A DNA stretch of 64,000 bases from Noviluteimonas sp052115395. GTDB lineage: Bacteria; Pseudomonadota; Gammaproteobacteria; Xanthomonadales; Xanthomonadaceae. A program made the translations under genes and the position numbers. Positions 28,042 to 42,908 of the stretch are shown here, one piece after another; within the stretch, counting starts at the first letter, position 1, and every line of letters starts with the position of its first letter. Below the pieces are notes generated by a model that saw nothing but the letters and a program-made list of their open reading frames with translations, was not told where the DNA came from and searched no databases. The stretch lies in assembly GCA_052115395.1 (NCBI GenBank), contig JBFRGO010000001.1; one strand, given 5' to 3'.

Positions 28042-29109
28042 TCAAACTTTCATGTCCTGCAGCGCCGGATGCACGATTTTCCCGGCTTCCACATTGATGC
28101 CGCGCACCAGCGCCTCGTTGGAACGCCAGTTGCCCGAAGCGAGCTTGTTCACCCACGGCAGGATGGCCGCGCAGATGGCCTGCGAGGAGGTCTGCGGCAC
28201 GGCGCCCGGCATGTTGGTCACGCAGAAGTGGGTGACGCCCTCTTCGACGTAGGTCGGTTCCTTCCAGGTGGTCGGGCGCGAGGTTTCGAAGCAGCCGCCC
28301 TGGTCGATCGAAATGTCGACGACGACCGAACCGTCCTGCATGCCCTTGAGCATTTCGCGGGTCAGCACGTGCGGCGCGCGGGCGCCGGTCACGAGCACGG
28401 CACCGACGACCAGGTCGGCCGAGGCCACTTCGCGCGCGACGACGTCGGCATAGGGATACAGCGCGGTCACGTTGTTGCCCATCGCCATCATTTCTTCCAT
28501 GCGGTCCTGGCGCATTTCGAACACGACCACGTTCGAACCGCCCGCCGCTGCGAGCTCGGCCGACGCACGGCCGGCCTTGCCACCGCCGAACACCACGACC
28601 TTGCCGCGCTCGGTCGACGGCAGGCCGCCGAGCAGCTTGCCCTTGCCGCCTTCGGGCTGGTGCAGCAGGTGCGTACCCACCTGCACCGCGATCTTGCCGG
28701 CGATCACCGACATCGGCGCCAGCAGCGGCAGATCGCCGTTGGGCAGCTCGACGGTTTCGAACGCGACGCCGGTCAGGCCGATGTCGAGCAGTTGGCGCGT
28801 GAGCTTGGGCTCGGCGGCCAGGTGCAGGTAGCAGAACAGCAGGTGGTCCTTGCGCAGGAGCGCCAGGTCGCCGGCGATCGGCTCCTTGACCTTCACGATG
28901 AGTTCGCCCTTCTCGTACAGGGCGGCCGCGTCGGCGGCGATCTTCACGCCGAGCTGGGTGTATTGCTCGTCCTTGAAGCCGCTCTTCAGGCCCGCGCCCT
29001 GCTCCAGCCACACTTCGTGGCCGCGCTTGACGAGGTCGCCTGCCGCCGCCGGCACCAGCGCGACGCGGCCTTCGAGGGTCTTGGTTTCCTTGGGGACGCC
29101 GATCCGCAT
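28042..29109 (-). CDS. ald: Alanine dehydrogenase Ald
   Basis: Ald interconverts L-alanine and pyruvate plus ammonia with NAD. The N-terminal RIGVPKETKTLEGRVAL is diagnostic, with the substrate Arg near residue 15. Lys75 (VKVKEP) and His96 (YLHLAAE) stand at catalytic positions known from the family. The Rossmann loop is VVFGGGKAGRASA, and the catalytic Asp lies in DISIDQGG. At 355 residues it is somewhat shorter than the common 370. ATG 29109 is the start; codons upstream are in the divergent promoter region shared with trxB. In E. coli this position between trxB and ftsK is held by lrp. Confidence 0.93.
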   Translation of the reverse strand: MRIGVPKETKTLEGRVALVPAAAGDLVKRGHEVWLEQGAGLKSGFKDEQYTQLGVKIAADAAALYEKGELIVKVKEPIAGDLALLRKDHLLFCYLHLAAEPKLTRQLLDIGLTGVAFETVELPNGDLPLLAPMSVIAGKIAVQVGTHLLHQPEGGKGKLLGGLPSTERGKVVVFGGGKAGRASAELAAAGGSNVVVFEMRQDRMEEMMAMGNNVTALYPYADVVAREVASADLVVGAVLVTGARAPHVLTREMLKGMQDGSVVVDISIDQGGCFETSRPTTWKEPTYVEEGVTHFCVTNMPGAVPQTSSQAICAAILPWVNKLASGNWRSNEALVRGINVEAGKIVHPALQDMKV

Positions 29110-29241
29110 TGCAGTGTTCTCTTCGTGGGGAGGCGCAAGCGCCTTGTGTTGTCGTGGGGGCGCCGCCACTATTCCGCGACGCGACGAGGGATGAAAAACC
29201 AGTCGCGCATCTTACGCGAACTCCCCACCGGACGCCCCTGC

Positions 29242-30195
29242 ATGACTTCTGCGAAGCACTGCTCCCTGCTCATCCTCGGCTCAGGCCCCGCGGGCTGGAC
29301 CGCGGCCGTTTACGCCGCGCGCGGCAACCTCAAGCCGGTGGTGATCACCGGTCTGCAACAGGGCGGCCAATTGATGACGACCACCGAGGTCGACAACTGG
29401 CCGGGCGACGTGCACGGCCTGATGGGCCCGGCCCTGATGGAGCGGATGCAGCAGCACGCCGAGCGCTTCGAAACCGAGATCATCTTCGACCAGATCCACA
29501 CGGCCGACCTCTCGCAACGCCCCTTCCGCCTGAAGGGCGACTCGGGCGAATACACCGCCGATGCGCTGATCATCGCGACGGGTGCGACGGCGAAGTACCT
29601 GGGCCTGGAATCGGAGCAGAAGTTCCTGGGCCGCGGCGTCTCCGCGTGCGCCACGTGCGACGGCTTCTTCTTCAAGGACATGGACGTGGCGGTCATCGGC
29701 GGCGGCAACACCGCGGTCGAGGAAGCGCTGTACCTGTCGAACATCGCGCGCAAGGTGTACGTCGTGCATCGCCGCGACACGCTGCGCGCCGAAAAGATCA
29801 TGCAGGACAAGCTGTTCGCGAAGGTGCAGGCCGGCAAGATCGAAACGATCTGGCACCACACCGTCGACGAGGTGATCGGCAACGACGCCGGCGTCACCGG
29901 CCTGCGCCTGAAGTCCACGCAGGACGGTTCGACGAAGCAGATCGACATCCACGGCCTGTTCGTCGCGATCGGGCATACGCCGAACACCTCGCTGTTCGAA
30001 GGCCAGCTGGCCATGCACAACGGTTACCTCGAAATCCGTTCGGGTCTCTCCGGCATGGCGACGCAGACCTCCGTGCCGGGCGTGTTCGCCGCCGGCGACG
30101 TCGCCGACCAGGTGTATCGCCAGGCGGTGACGTCCGCGGGCTTCGGCTGCATGGCCGCGCTCGACGCCGAGAAATTCCTCGACAAGGAAGGCTGA
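29242..30195 (+). CDS. trxB: Thioredoxin reductase TrxB
   Basis: TrxB reduces thioredoxin with NADPH through FAD and a redox disulfide. The FAD-binding N-terminus has LLILGSGPAGWTAAVYAAR, the redox motif is ACATCDG (Cys136 and Cys139), the NADPH-binding loop is VIGGGNTAVEEA, and the second FAD motif is GVFAAGDVADQ. The length of 317 residues is normal. ATG 29242 is chosen over a long in-frame extension that is antisense to ald. It diverges from ald across 132 bases. Confidence 0.96.
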   Translation: MTSAKHCSLLILGSGPAGWTAAVYAARGNLKPVVITGLQQGGQLMTTTEVDNWPGDVHGLMGPALMERMQQHAERFETEIIFDQIHTADLSQRPFRLKGDSGEYTADALIIATGATAKYLGLESEQKFLGRGVSACATCDGFFFKDMDVAVIGGGNTAVEEALYLSNIARKVYVVHRRDTLRAEKIMQDKLFAKVQAGKIETIWHHTVDEVIGNDAGVTGLRLKSTQDGSTKQIDIHGLFVAIGHTPNTSLFEGQLAMHNGYLEIRSGLSGMATQTSVPGVFAAGDVADQVYRQAVTSAGFGCMAALDAEKFLDKEG

Positions 30196-30204
30196 GGCCG
30201 TCCG

Positions 30205-31323
30205 ATGCACGCGCGCATCCTCGGCGCGCTGACCGATGTGCCCGCCGATGCGTGGGACGCGCTGCACGACGGCGGCAATCCCTTCGTCGCGCATGCGTTC
30301 CTGGCGGGCCTGGAACAACACCAATGCGTGCGCGCGTCGCTGGGCTGGGTGCCGGCGCACCTGGCCTTGTTCGACGGCGAAACGCTCGTGGGCGCGGCGC
30401 CGGGCTATCGCAAGCGCAATTCGCACGGGGAATTCGTGTTCGACCATGCGTGGGCGCAGGCGTACGCGCACCACGGATTGGCGTATTTCCCGAAGTGGCT
30501 CGGGGCCGTGCCCTACTCGCCCGTGACCGGCCCGCGGTTGCTGGCGCGCGATGCACAAACGCGCGCGTTGTTGGCCGCGGCGATCGTCGCGGTCGTGCGC
30601 GAAGCCGGGTGGTCCTCGGCGCACGTGAACTTCCACCGCGCCGACGAGGCGCCGGCCTTCGACGCGGAGTGGATCCCGCGCATCGACGTGCAATACCACT
30701 GGGAAAATCGCGGCTGGGCCGACTTCGACGCCTTCCTCGCGGCGATGGACCACAAGCATCGCAAGAACATCCGGCAGGAACGCGCCAAGGTCGCGCGCGC
30801 CGGCGTGCGCATGCGGATCGTGCATGGCGATGAAGCCAGCGAAGACGATCTGTCGGCGATGTACGGCTTCTACCTGCAGACCTTCCACGAATACGGCAAC
30901 ACGCCCGCGCTGACGTTGGAGTTCCTCCGCCACCTGGCGCGCACGATGCCGCGCGCACTGGTGTTGATGCTGGGCGAATTCGAGGGCGAAACCATCGCCG
31001 GCGCGCTCTGCCTGCGCGGCGGCGACACCTTGTACGGTCGTTACTGGGGTGCCACGCGGCTCATGCCCGGGCTGCATTTCGAAACCTGCTACTACCAGGG
31101 CATCGATTACTGCCTGCGCGAAGGCCTGCGACGTTTCGAACCCGGCGCGCAGGGCGAACACAAACTCGCGCGCGGCTTCCTGCCGACGTTGGTGCACAGC
31201 CGCCACTGGATCGGCGAGAAGGATTTCGCCGATGCGATCGCGCACTGGTGCGCCGAAGAAGCGGTGTCGGTGCGCCGCTACTGCGCGACCTTGCAGTCGC
31301 ATTCGCCGTTCCGTTCCGAATGA
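30205..31323 (+). CDS. DUF482/GNAT-like (peptidoglycan-biosynthesis-type) protein, 372 aa
   Basis: The protein matches the layout of PF04339 (formerly DUF482) proteins, which are built from two GNAT-like halves related to FemABX aminoacyl transferases. Visible signatures are NPFVAHAFLAGLE near residue 25, an MDHKHRKNIRQERAKV helix near 190, and the C-terminal LHFETCYYQGIDYC and QGEHKLARGF. The family is predicted to act on an amine acceptor, but its reaction is unproven. Its TGA overlaps the aat start (ATGA), and Aat is itself a GNAT-fold aminoacyl transferase, which makes the pairing suggestive. Confidence 0.88.
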   Translation: MHARILGALTDVPADAWDALHDGGNPFVAHAFLAGLEQHQCVRASLGWVPAHLALFDGETLVGAAPGYRKRNSHGEFVFDHAWAQAYAHHGLAYFPKWLGAVPYSPVTGPRLLARDAQTRALLAAAIVAVVREAGWSSAHVNFHRADEAPAFDAEWIPRIDVQYHWENRGWADFDAFLAAMDHKHRKNIRQERAKVARAGVRMRIVHGDEASEDDLSAMYGFYLQTFHEYGNTPALTLEFLRHLARTMPRALVLMLGEFEGETIAGALCLRGGDTLYGRYWGATRLMPGLHFETCYYQGIDYCLREGLRRFEPGAQGEHKLARGFLPTLVHSRHWIGEKDFADAIAHWCAEEAVSVRRYCATLQSHSPFRSE

Positions 31324-32066
31324 CGACGCGCATTCCCGTGCTGCTCGGCCCCGATCCGGTGTTTCCGCCGGTGGAACTGGCGCTGCGCGAACCCGATGGG
31401 TTACTGGCGGTCGGCGGCGACCTGGCGGTGCCGCGGCTGCTGGCGGCCTATCGGCACGGGATTTTCCCCTGGTTCTCCGCGGGTCAGCCGATCCTGTGGT
31501 GGTCGCCCGATCCGCGCATGGTGTTCCGCACCGATGGCGGCGTGCGGCTGTCGTCGAAATTCCGCCGCCAGTTGCGTGGATCGTCGTGGGTGGTGCGCGC
31601 CGACACGCGGTTCGCTGCGGTGATCGACGCCTGCGCGACCGCACCGCGCCCGGGCCAGCGCGGCACCTGGATCGTGCCGGTGATGCGTCGCGCGTATGTC
31701 GCGCTGCACGAACAAGGGCATGCGCACAGCATCGAAGTCTTCGACGGCGATCGCCTGGTCGGCGGGCTGTATGGCGTCTCGATCGGCGGGATGTTCTTCG
31801 CCGAGAGCATGTACAGCGCGGTGTCGGGAGGTTCGAAAGTCGCCCTGGCCGCACTCGCCCATCGCCTCCACGAATGGGGCTGGCCCCTCATCGATGCGCA
31901 GGTGGAGAACGACCACCTGCTCAGCCTGGGCGGGCAACGGCTGCCGCGCGATGCCTTCCAGCGCATCGTGGCGGACCGGGTCGGCCTGCCCGTGGAACCG
32001 GGCCCGTGGACGACGCGCTTCGGCGAACTGAACGCCGCGACCCTCGCCGACTCGCACGCCGGCTGA
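31320..32066 (+). CDS. aat: Leucyl/phenylalanyl-tRNA-protein transferase Aat
   Basis: Aat adds Leu or Phe to proteins with an N-terminal Lys or Arg, creating degrons for ClpS-ClpAP. Typical motifs are FPPVELALREPDGLLAVGG, YRHGIFPWFS, ILWWSPDPRMV, FAESMYSAVSGGSKVAL and DAQVENDHLLSLG. The length of 248 residues is normal. ATG 31320 overlaps the upstream stop. Its targets' receptor (clpS) and protease unfoldase (clpA) are encoded within 4 kb. Confidence 0.95.
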   Translation: MTTRIPVLLGPDPVFPPVELALREPDGLLAVGGDLAVPRLLAAYRHGIFPWFSAGQPILWWSPDPRMVFRTDGGVRLSSKFRRQLRGSSWVVRADTRFAAVIDACATAPRPGQRGTWIVPVMRRAYVALHEQGHAHSIEVFDGDRLVGGLYGVSIGGMFFAESMYSAVSGGSKVALAALAHRLHEWGWPLIDAQVENDHLLSLGGQRLPRDAFQRIVADRVGLPVEPGPWTTRFGELNAATLADSHAG

Positions 32067-32159
32067 ACCGGACGCTTGGCGCTCCAGCGCCGCGCGTGCC
32101 AGAATGCGCGACTTTGCGGGCGGCCGAACGCCGGACCGCCCTATCCGATCAGGAAATAC

Positions 32160-32378
32160 ATGGCCAAAGACGACGTCATCGAGTTCGAGGGTACGGTCAC
32201 CGAAACCCTCCCGAACACCATGTTCCGGGTGAAGCTCGAGAACGGCCACGAAATCATCGCCCACATCTCCGGGCGCATGCGGAAGAACTACATCCGCATC
32301 CTCACCGGCGACAAGGTCAAGGTGGAAATGACGCCTTACGACCTGACCAAGGGACGCATTACGTACCGTATGAAGTAA
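32160..32378 (+). CDS. infA: Translation initiation factor IF-1
   Basis: A 72-residue OB-fold protein starting MAKDDVIEFEGTV and ending ITYRMK, the near-universal IF-1 sequence. It binds the ribosomal A site with IF-2 and IF-3 during initiation. ATG 32160 is preceded by AGGAAA. An in-frame upstream ATG would add residues not found in IF-1. A terminator follows after 29 bases. Confidence 0.97.
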   Translation: MAKDDVIEFEGTVTETLPNTMFRVKLENGHEIIAHISGRMRKNYIRILTGDKVKVEMTPYDLTKGRITYRMK

Positions 32379-32407
32379 ATCACGCAAGTGGTTGAAACTT
32401 AAAAGAG

Positions 32408-32433
32408 AAAGGCGACCCGAAGGTCGCCTTTTT
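32408..32433 (+). terminator. Terminator after infA, probably bidirectional
   Basis: GGCGACC (32411-32417) pairs with GGTCGCC (32422-32428) around the loop CGAA, with AAA before and five T after. It lies between the convergent infA and clpA genes and its A/T flanks allow it to act for both. Confidence 0.92.
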
Positions 32434-32454
32434 CGTTTCCGCCGGTTTCGATCG

Positions 32455-34725
<2,271 letters not shown>

Positions 34726-34844
34726 GTTGCGTGGCCTCCGACGGCTTGGCCCTGTTAGGTATCCAGCGTCCTATATGGGGAACGCCAAATACCTTTTCCA
34801 GTGGCCTTCGTCAGGGCTTGCCGACAACGGCCGTTGCGAGGTGT

Positions 34845-35165
34845 TTACGCCTTTTCCATCGTGCACAGCAAGGGGTGCTGGTTGACCCTTGCATACTCAT
34901 TCACCTGCGCCACCTTCGACTCTGCGACGTCGCGTGTGAATACTCCGCACACGCCGCGCCCGCGGGTGTGCACGTGCAGCATGACCTGGGTCGCCTTTTC
35001 CAGGTTCATGGCGAAAAACCTCATCAAAACGTCCACGACGAAGTCCATCGGCGTGTAATCGTCGTTGAGCAACAGGACCGAATACAGCGGGGGACGCGCC
35101 GTTTCGGGCTTGCTGGTTTCCACCATTGCGCCGTGGTCGCGCTCTTGATCGTTCTTTCGTGCCAT
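34845..35165 (-). CDS. clpS: N-degron adaptor ClpS
   Basis: ClpS binds N-terminal Leu, Phe, Trp or Tyr and hands the protein to ClpA. The 106-residue protein has a disordered charged N-terminus (about 1-25), then LYSVLLLNDDYTPMDFVV, which lines the N-degron pocket, a VMLHVHTRG helix contacting the substrate, and GVCGVFTRDVAESKV. ATG 35165 gives the family's usual length but lacks a Shine-Dalgarno; a TATAAT stands only eight bases upstream. A downstream ATG at Met14 would preserve the folded domain. Confidence 0.95.
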   Translation of the reverse strand: MARKNDQERDHGAMVETSKPETARPPLYSVLLLNDDYTPMDFVVDVLMRFFAMNLEKATQVMLHVHTRGRGVCGVFTRDVAESKVAQVNEYARVNQHPLLCTMEKA

Positions 35166-35172
35166 GGGCGGG

Positions 35173-35178
35173 ATTATA
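35173..35178 (-). promoter_or_regulatory. -10 element directly upstream of clpS
   Basis: On the minus strand a perfect TATAAT lies at 35178-35173. Transcription would begin about 35166, one base before the chosen clpS ATG. The -35 region is weak (TCGGGA at a 17-base spacing). If active it would make a leaderless or nearly leaderless clpS mRNA. Confidence 0.45.
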
Positions 35179-35290
35179 CGGAGGCCCGCAAGCCCTCCCG
35201 ACATGCGAGAGGTTGGACGGCCGCCAGCCGCGGCCGTCACAATGCCCCGTGGTGAAATCGCATTGACCCCCCGCAAGGACGACACCCCAC

Positions 35291-35752
35291 GTGAGCTACC
35301 GCGAAGGCCGCTTCTGGCAACCCGACGTCACCGTGGCGACGATCGTCGTCCGCGACGGGCGGCTGCTCATGGTCGAGGAGCGGGTGAACGGCGCGTTGGT
35401 GTTCAACCAGCCCGCCGGCCACCTGGAACCCGATGAAAGCCTCGTCGACGCGGCCTTGCGCGAAACGCGCGAGGAAACCGGGTGGGACGTGCGCTTGACG
35501 GCCTTCGTCGGCGCCTATCAGTGGAAGGCCGAAACCGGCCGCCATTACCTGCGTTTCGCGTTCGCGGCCGAACCTGAAAACCATGATCCCGCGCGCCCGC
35601 TCGACACCGGCATCGAACGCACGGTGTGGATGACGCCGACGGAGCTGCAAGCCGCGCGCGATCGCCATCGCAGCCCGTTGGTGTGGCGCGTGGTGGCCGA
35701 CCATCTCGCCGGACGTCGACATCCCTTGTCGATGGTGCAGCAGTTGGCCTGA
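35291..35752 (+). CDS. nudJ: Nudix hydrolase NudJ-type phosphatase
   Basis: The complete Nudix box lies at residues 43-65 (GHLEPDE ... RETREETGW), so this should be a metal-dependent pyrophosphohydrolase. The surrounding VTVATIVVRDGRLLMVEE and the placement directly before mnmA and hflD match E. coli NudJ, which acts on thiamin pyrophosphate precursors and nucleoside di/triphosphates. The start is GTG 35291 (MSYREGRFWQPD); 153 residues is the normal size. Confidence 0.9.
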   Translation: MSYREGRFWQPDVTVATIVVRDGRLLMVEERVNGALVFNQPAGHLEPDESLVDAALRETREETGWDVRLTAFVGAYQWKAETGRHYLRFAFAAEPENHDPARPLDTGIERTVWMTPTELQAARDRHRSPLVWRVVADHLAGRRHPLSMVQQLA

Positions 35753-35774
35753 ACACTTGAGGCAAATCAGCCGC

Positions 35775-36908
35775 GTGGACGCGAAAACACAGGTGCGCAC
35801 CATCGTCGGCATGTCCGGCGGCGTGGATTCGTCGGTCGCCGCCTTGTTGCTGCAGGGCCAGGGCGAGCCGATCGCCGGCCTCTTCATGCAGAACTGGGCC
35901 GACGACGGCAGCGGCGATTGCCGCGCCGACGAAGATCGTCGCGATGCGGTCGCCGTGTGCGGGCGGCTCGGCATCCCGATCCACTTCCGCGATTTCTCGG
36001 GCGAATACTGGAACGGAGTGTTCCAGCATTTCCTCGACGAATACGCCGCGGGGCGCACGCCCAACCCCGACGTGCTGTGCAACCGCGAAATCAAGTTCAA
36101 GCATTTCCTCGACGCGGCGCATGCCCTGGGCGCCGAACGCATCGCGACGGGCCATTACGCACGCGTGGATCACCAGGGCGGTCGCGTGCGCCTGCTGCGC
36201 GCGGTGGATCGCAACAAGGACCAGAGTTACTTCCTGCACCAGCTCGGGCAGGCGCAACTGGCGGCGACGGTCTTCCCGCTCGGCCACTTGCCGAAGGACC
36301 AGGTCCGCGCGATCGCGCGCGACGCCGGCCTTCCTACGCATGCCAAGAAGGATTCGACCGGCATCTGCTTCATCGGCGAACGCGACTTCCGCGAATTCCT
36401 CGCGCGCTACCTCCCTGCCCGCCCGGGCGAAATCCGCGATCCACAGGGGAACGTGGTCGGCGAACACCCCGGCGTTTTCTTCTTCACCCTCGGACAGCGC
36501 GAAGGCCTGCACATCGGCGGCGTGCGCGGACGCGATCCGGCGCCGTGGTACGTGGTCGACAAACGCGTCGAGGACAACGTACTCGTCGTCGACCAGGGCA
36601 GCGACAGCCCGCACCTGTATTCCTCGACACTCTGGTCGGAAGCCGCGCACTGGATCGCGGGCAGCCCGCCGGCAGCGCGTTTTGCGTGCACCGCGCAGAC
36701 CCGCTATCGCCAGCACGAGGAGGCCTGCACGGTGGAGGTCGCCGACGATGGCACGCTGGCGGTACGCTTCGCCCGTGGCCAGCGCGCGGTCACGCCCGGG
36801 CAGTCGCTGGTGCTGTACGACGGCGATGCGTGCCTCGGCGGCGCGGTCATCGCCCGCACGGATGCGCGGACCGACGCGATGCTTTCGAAGGAGCGACAGA
36901 ACGCATGA
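35775..36908 (+). CDS. mnmA: tRNA-specific 2-thiouridylase MnmA
   Basis: MnmA inserts sulfur at C2 of U34 in tRNA-Glu, -Gln and -Lys. The PP-loop GMSGGVDSSVAALLL is followed by LFMQNWADD. The catalytic cysteines lie in DVLCNREIKF and STGICFIGER. I prefer GTG 35775, which gives MDAKTQVRTIVG and 377 residues, close to Xanthomonas homologues. A TTG at 35757 would add six residues. The stop overlaps the hflD start (ATGA). One of its substrates, tRNA-Glu(TTC), is encoded in this window. Confidence 0.94.
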   Translation: MDAKTQVRTIVGMSGGVDSSVAALLLQGQGEPIAGLFMQNWADDGSGDCRADEDRRDAVAVCGRLGIPIHFRDFSGEYWNGVFQHFLDEYAAGRTPNPDVLCNREIKFKHFLDAAHALGAERIATGHYARVDHQGGRVRLLRAVDRNKDQSYFLHQLGQAQLAATVFPLGHLPKDQVRAIARDAGLPTHAKKDSTGICFIGERDFREFLARYLPARPGEIRDPQGNVVGEHPGVFFFTLGQREGLHIGGVRGRDPAPWYVVDKRVEDNVLVVDQGSDSPHLYSSTLWSEAAHWIAGSPPAARFACTAQTRYRQHEEACTVEVADDGTLAVRFARGQRAVTPGQSLVLYDGDACLGGAVIARTDARTDAMLSKERQNA

Positions 36909-37543
36909 CTGACAACCCGGCCCCGGCCAATTCGATCGAAGAACGCGTGCTCGCGCTCGCGGGGCTGGCGCAGGCCTTGCGCCAGGTGCGCCAGATCGCC
37001 GAAACCGGCCAGGCCGACACCGCGGTGCTGCAGACGGCGACCGACAGCGTCTTCCGCCTGGATGCCGACACGCCGGTCGAGGTCTATGGCGATGAACGCG
37101 CGCTCGCGCCGGGCATGCAGTTGCTGCTCGACTATTTCACCAGCGGCAACGACGCGCGCGACGAGCTCCTGCCGCGCCTGGCCTTCGCCGTGCTGCAACT
37201 CGAGCGCCGCTTCGTGCGCGAAGGCGCGACCGCGCAGAAAGTGCAGGAAGGCCTGCTCGCGCTCGCACCGACGGCGCAGCGCCTGGGCAGCACGCATCCG
37301 GACGTGCTCGGATCGCTCGGCACGCTGTATGCCGACACGGTGAGCCACCTGCGCCCGCGCGTGATGGTGCAAGGCAACCCGCATTACCTGGGCCAGGCCG
37401 CCATCGTTTCGGAAATCCGCGCGGTGCTGCTCGCGGCCCTGCGTTCGGCCGTGCTGTGGCGCCAACTCGGCGGCAGCTTCTGGGATTTCGTGATCCGCAG
37501 GCGCGCGATGGTCGGCGCCGTGCAATCGCACCTGCGTCCGTGA
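36905..37543 (+). CDS. hflD: HflD (YcfC) peripheral membrane protein
   Basis: A 212-residue, mostly helical protein with the HflD pattern: an N-terminal ERVLALAGLAQALRQVRQIA helix, MQLLLDYF, and the C-terminal RSAVLWRQLGGSFWDFVIRRR. In E. coli HflD lies at the membrane and binds phage lambda CII; its ordinary cell function is unclear. The nudJ-mnmA-hflD order equals that of E. coli, where purB follows; here acnA follows instead, after 114 bases. Confidence 0.92.
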   Translation: MTDNPAPANSIEERVLALAGLAQALRQVRQIAETGQADTAVLQTATDSVFRLDADTPVEVYGDERALAPGMQLLLDYFTSGNDARDELLPRLAFAVLQLERRFVREGATAQKVQEGLLALAPTAQRLGSTHPDVLGSLGTLYADTVSHLRPRVMVQGNPHYLGQAAIVSEIRAVLLAALRSAVLWRQLGGSFWDFVIRRRAMVGAVQSHLRP

Positions 37544-37657
37544 ACACGGCAAAGGTGGGCGGGGACACCCCCGATCCGGCATAATTACGGGGCTCAGACC
37601 TGCGCATTCGCCGCGATTGCGCTGGCCCTCTCCCGCAAGACACCGGAGCCCCAACCG

Positions 37658-40429
<2,772 letters not shown>

Positions 40430-40447
40430 TACGCGCCGCGTCGCAAC

Positions 40448-40477
40448 GGAAAAGGCGGCCTCCGGGCCGCCTTTTTT
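40448..40477 (+). terminator. Terminator after acnA
   Basis: GGCGGCC (40454-40460) pairs with GGCCGCC (40465-40471) around the loop TCCG, flanked by AAA and a run of six T. It separates acnA from the convergent lipoprotein gene. Confidence 0.93.
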
Positions 40478-40480
40478 CGT

Positions 40481-40906
40481 TCAGAGCCTGGGCGCCCACT
40501 CCGCGCTCACCAGTTCCCAGTCCTCGCCGTCCTGGCGCCACTGCGTGGTGACCTCGTACACCTGTCCGGAGGTCGGCAACCACGCCGAATCGCCGCCCGT
40601 CATCGCCGCGGTGCAATGCACCGTCGCCCCACCGGGTTGCAGCTTGATGTCGAGCGGGCCGAGCGTCACGCCCACTTGCCTGTTCTGCAGGAACACCACG
40701 GCTGCCAGCCGCTGCGCGGCCTTGCGGTCCATGCCGTCGGGGCCAATGAAATCCCGTGCGATGCCGTCGGCCAGCGCCGATGCGTCGCGCGTCTGGATCG
40801 CGGTCTGCATCTGCGCGATGGTGCGGCGCAGCGATTGTTCCGGCGGCGTTCTCGCGCAAGACGCGAGCACAAGAACAATCGCCACCGCTTTCAGGAACCG
40901 CCGCAT
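40481..40906 (-). CDS. Small lipoprotein, 141 aa
   Basis: The N-terminus is basic and hydrophobic and ends in the lipobox LASC (Cys near residue 17), so it is a lipoprotein, probably facing the periplasm. The mature part has a helical region (SLRRTIAQMQTAIQTRDASALAD) and a beta-rich second half ending WELVSAEWAPRL, a pattern like NTF2-like/SnoaL domains. ATG 40906 has AAGGAG six bases upstream; a GTG one codon before is too close to it. It lies between rpfA and rpfB on the opposite strand. The function is unknown. Confidence 0.83.
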   Translation of the reverse strand: MRRFLKAVAIVLVLASCARTPPEQSLRRTIAQMQTAIQTRDASALADGIARDFIGPDGMDRKAAQRLAAVVFLQNRQVGVTLGPLDIKLQPGGATVHCTAAMTGGDSAWLPTSGQVYEVTTQWRQDGEDWELVSAEWAPRL

Positions 40907-41050
40907 CACCGTCTCCTTCGAAGCAACATAGAAAGCCCGATAGGGCGCCTTGCCAGCGTTTGGTGCCTATGCTCCAATCGGGAGCGATCCGTACGGTCCC
41001 GCATCGGTACCGCACCTCTCGTTTTAGCGCGATTACATCGGGGAGATCGC

Positions 41051-42733
<1,683 letters not shown>

Positions 42734-42802
42734 CCTGCAATCGGCGGATTGGTCGCCAATGGCTACCGTCCGTCGCCCCGTGACTGGAAACGCTTGTATT
42801 TT

Positions 42803-42829
42803 CACCCGGCGACGACGTTTCACCGGGTG
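42803..42829 (+). promoter_or_regulatory. Inverted repeat between rpfB and rpfF
   Basis: CACCCGG (42803-42809) and CCGGGTG (42823-42829) face each other across 13 bases within the 175-base rpfB-rpfF gap, about 80 bases before the rpfF start. It could be an operator or an mRNA hairpin; there is no U-run, so it is not a standard terminator. Confidence 0.4.
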
Positions 42830-42908
42830 TAGCATCCCCTGCGTGGGTCATTCGCCCGCCCGCTACCCACCCCTGTTCGCGGACGGGCTCCCAAGGGGAA
42901 ACACCAAC

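Noticed and set aside
35757..35774. TTG start for mnmA
   Set aside because: TTG is rare and gives an atypical extension; GTG 35775 yields the usual N-terminus. TTG remains possible.
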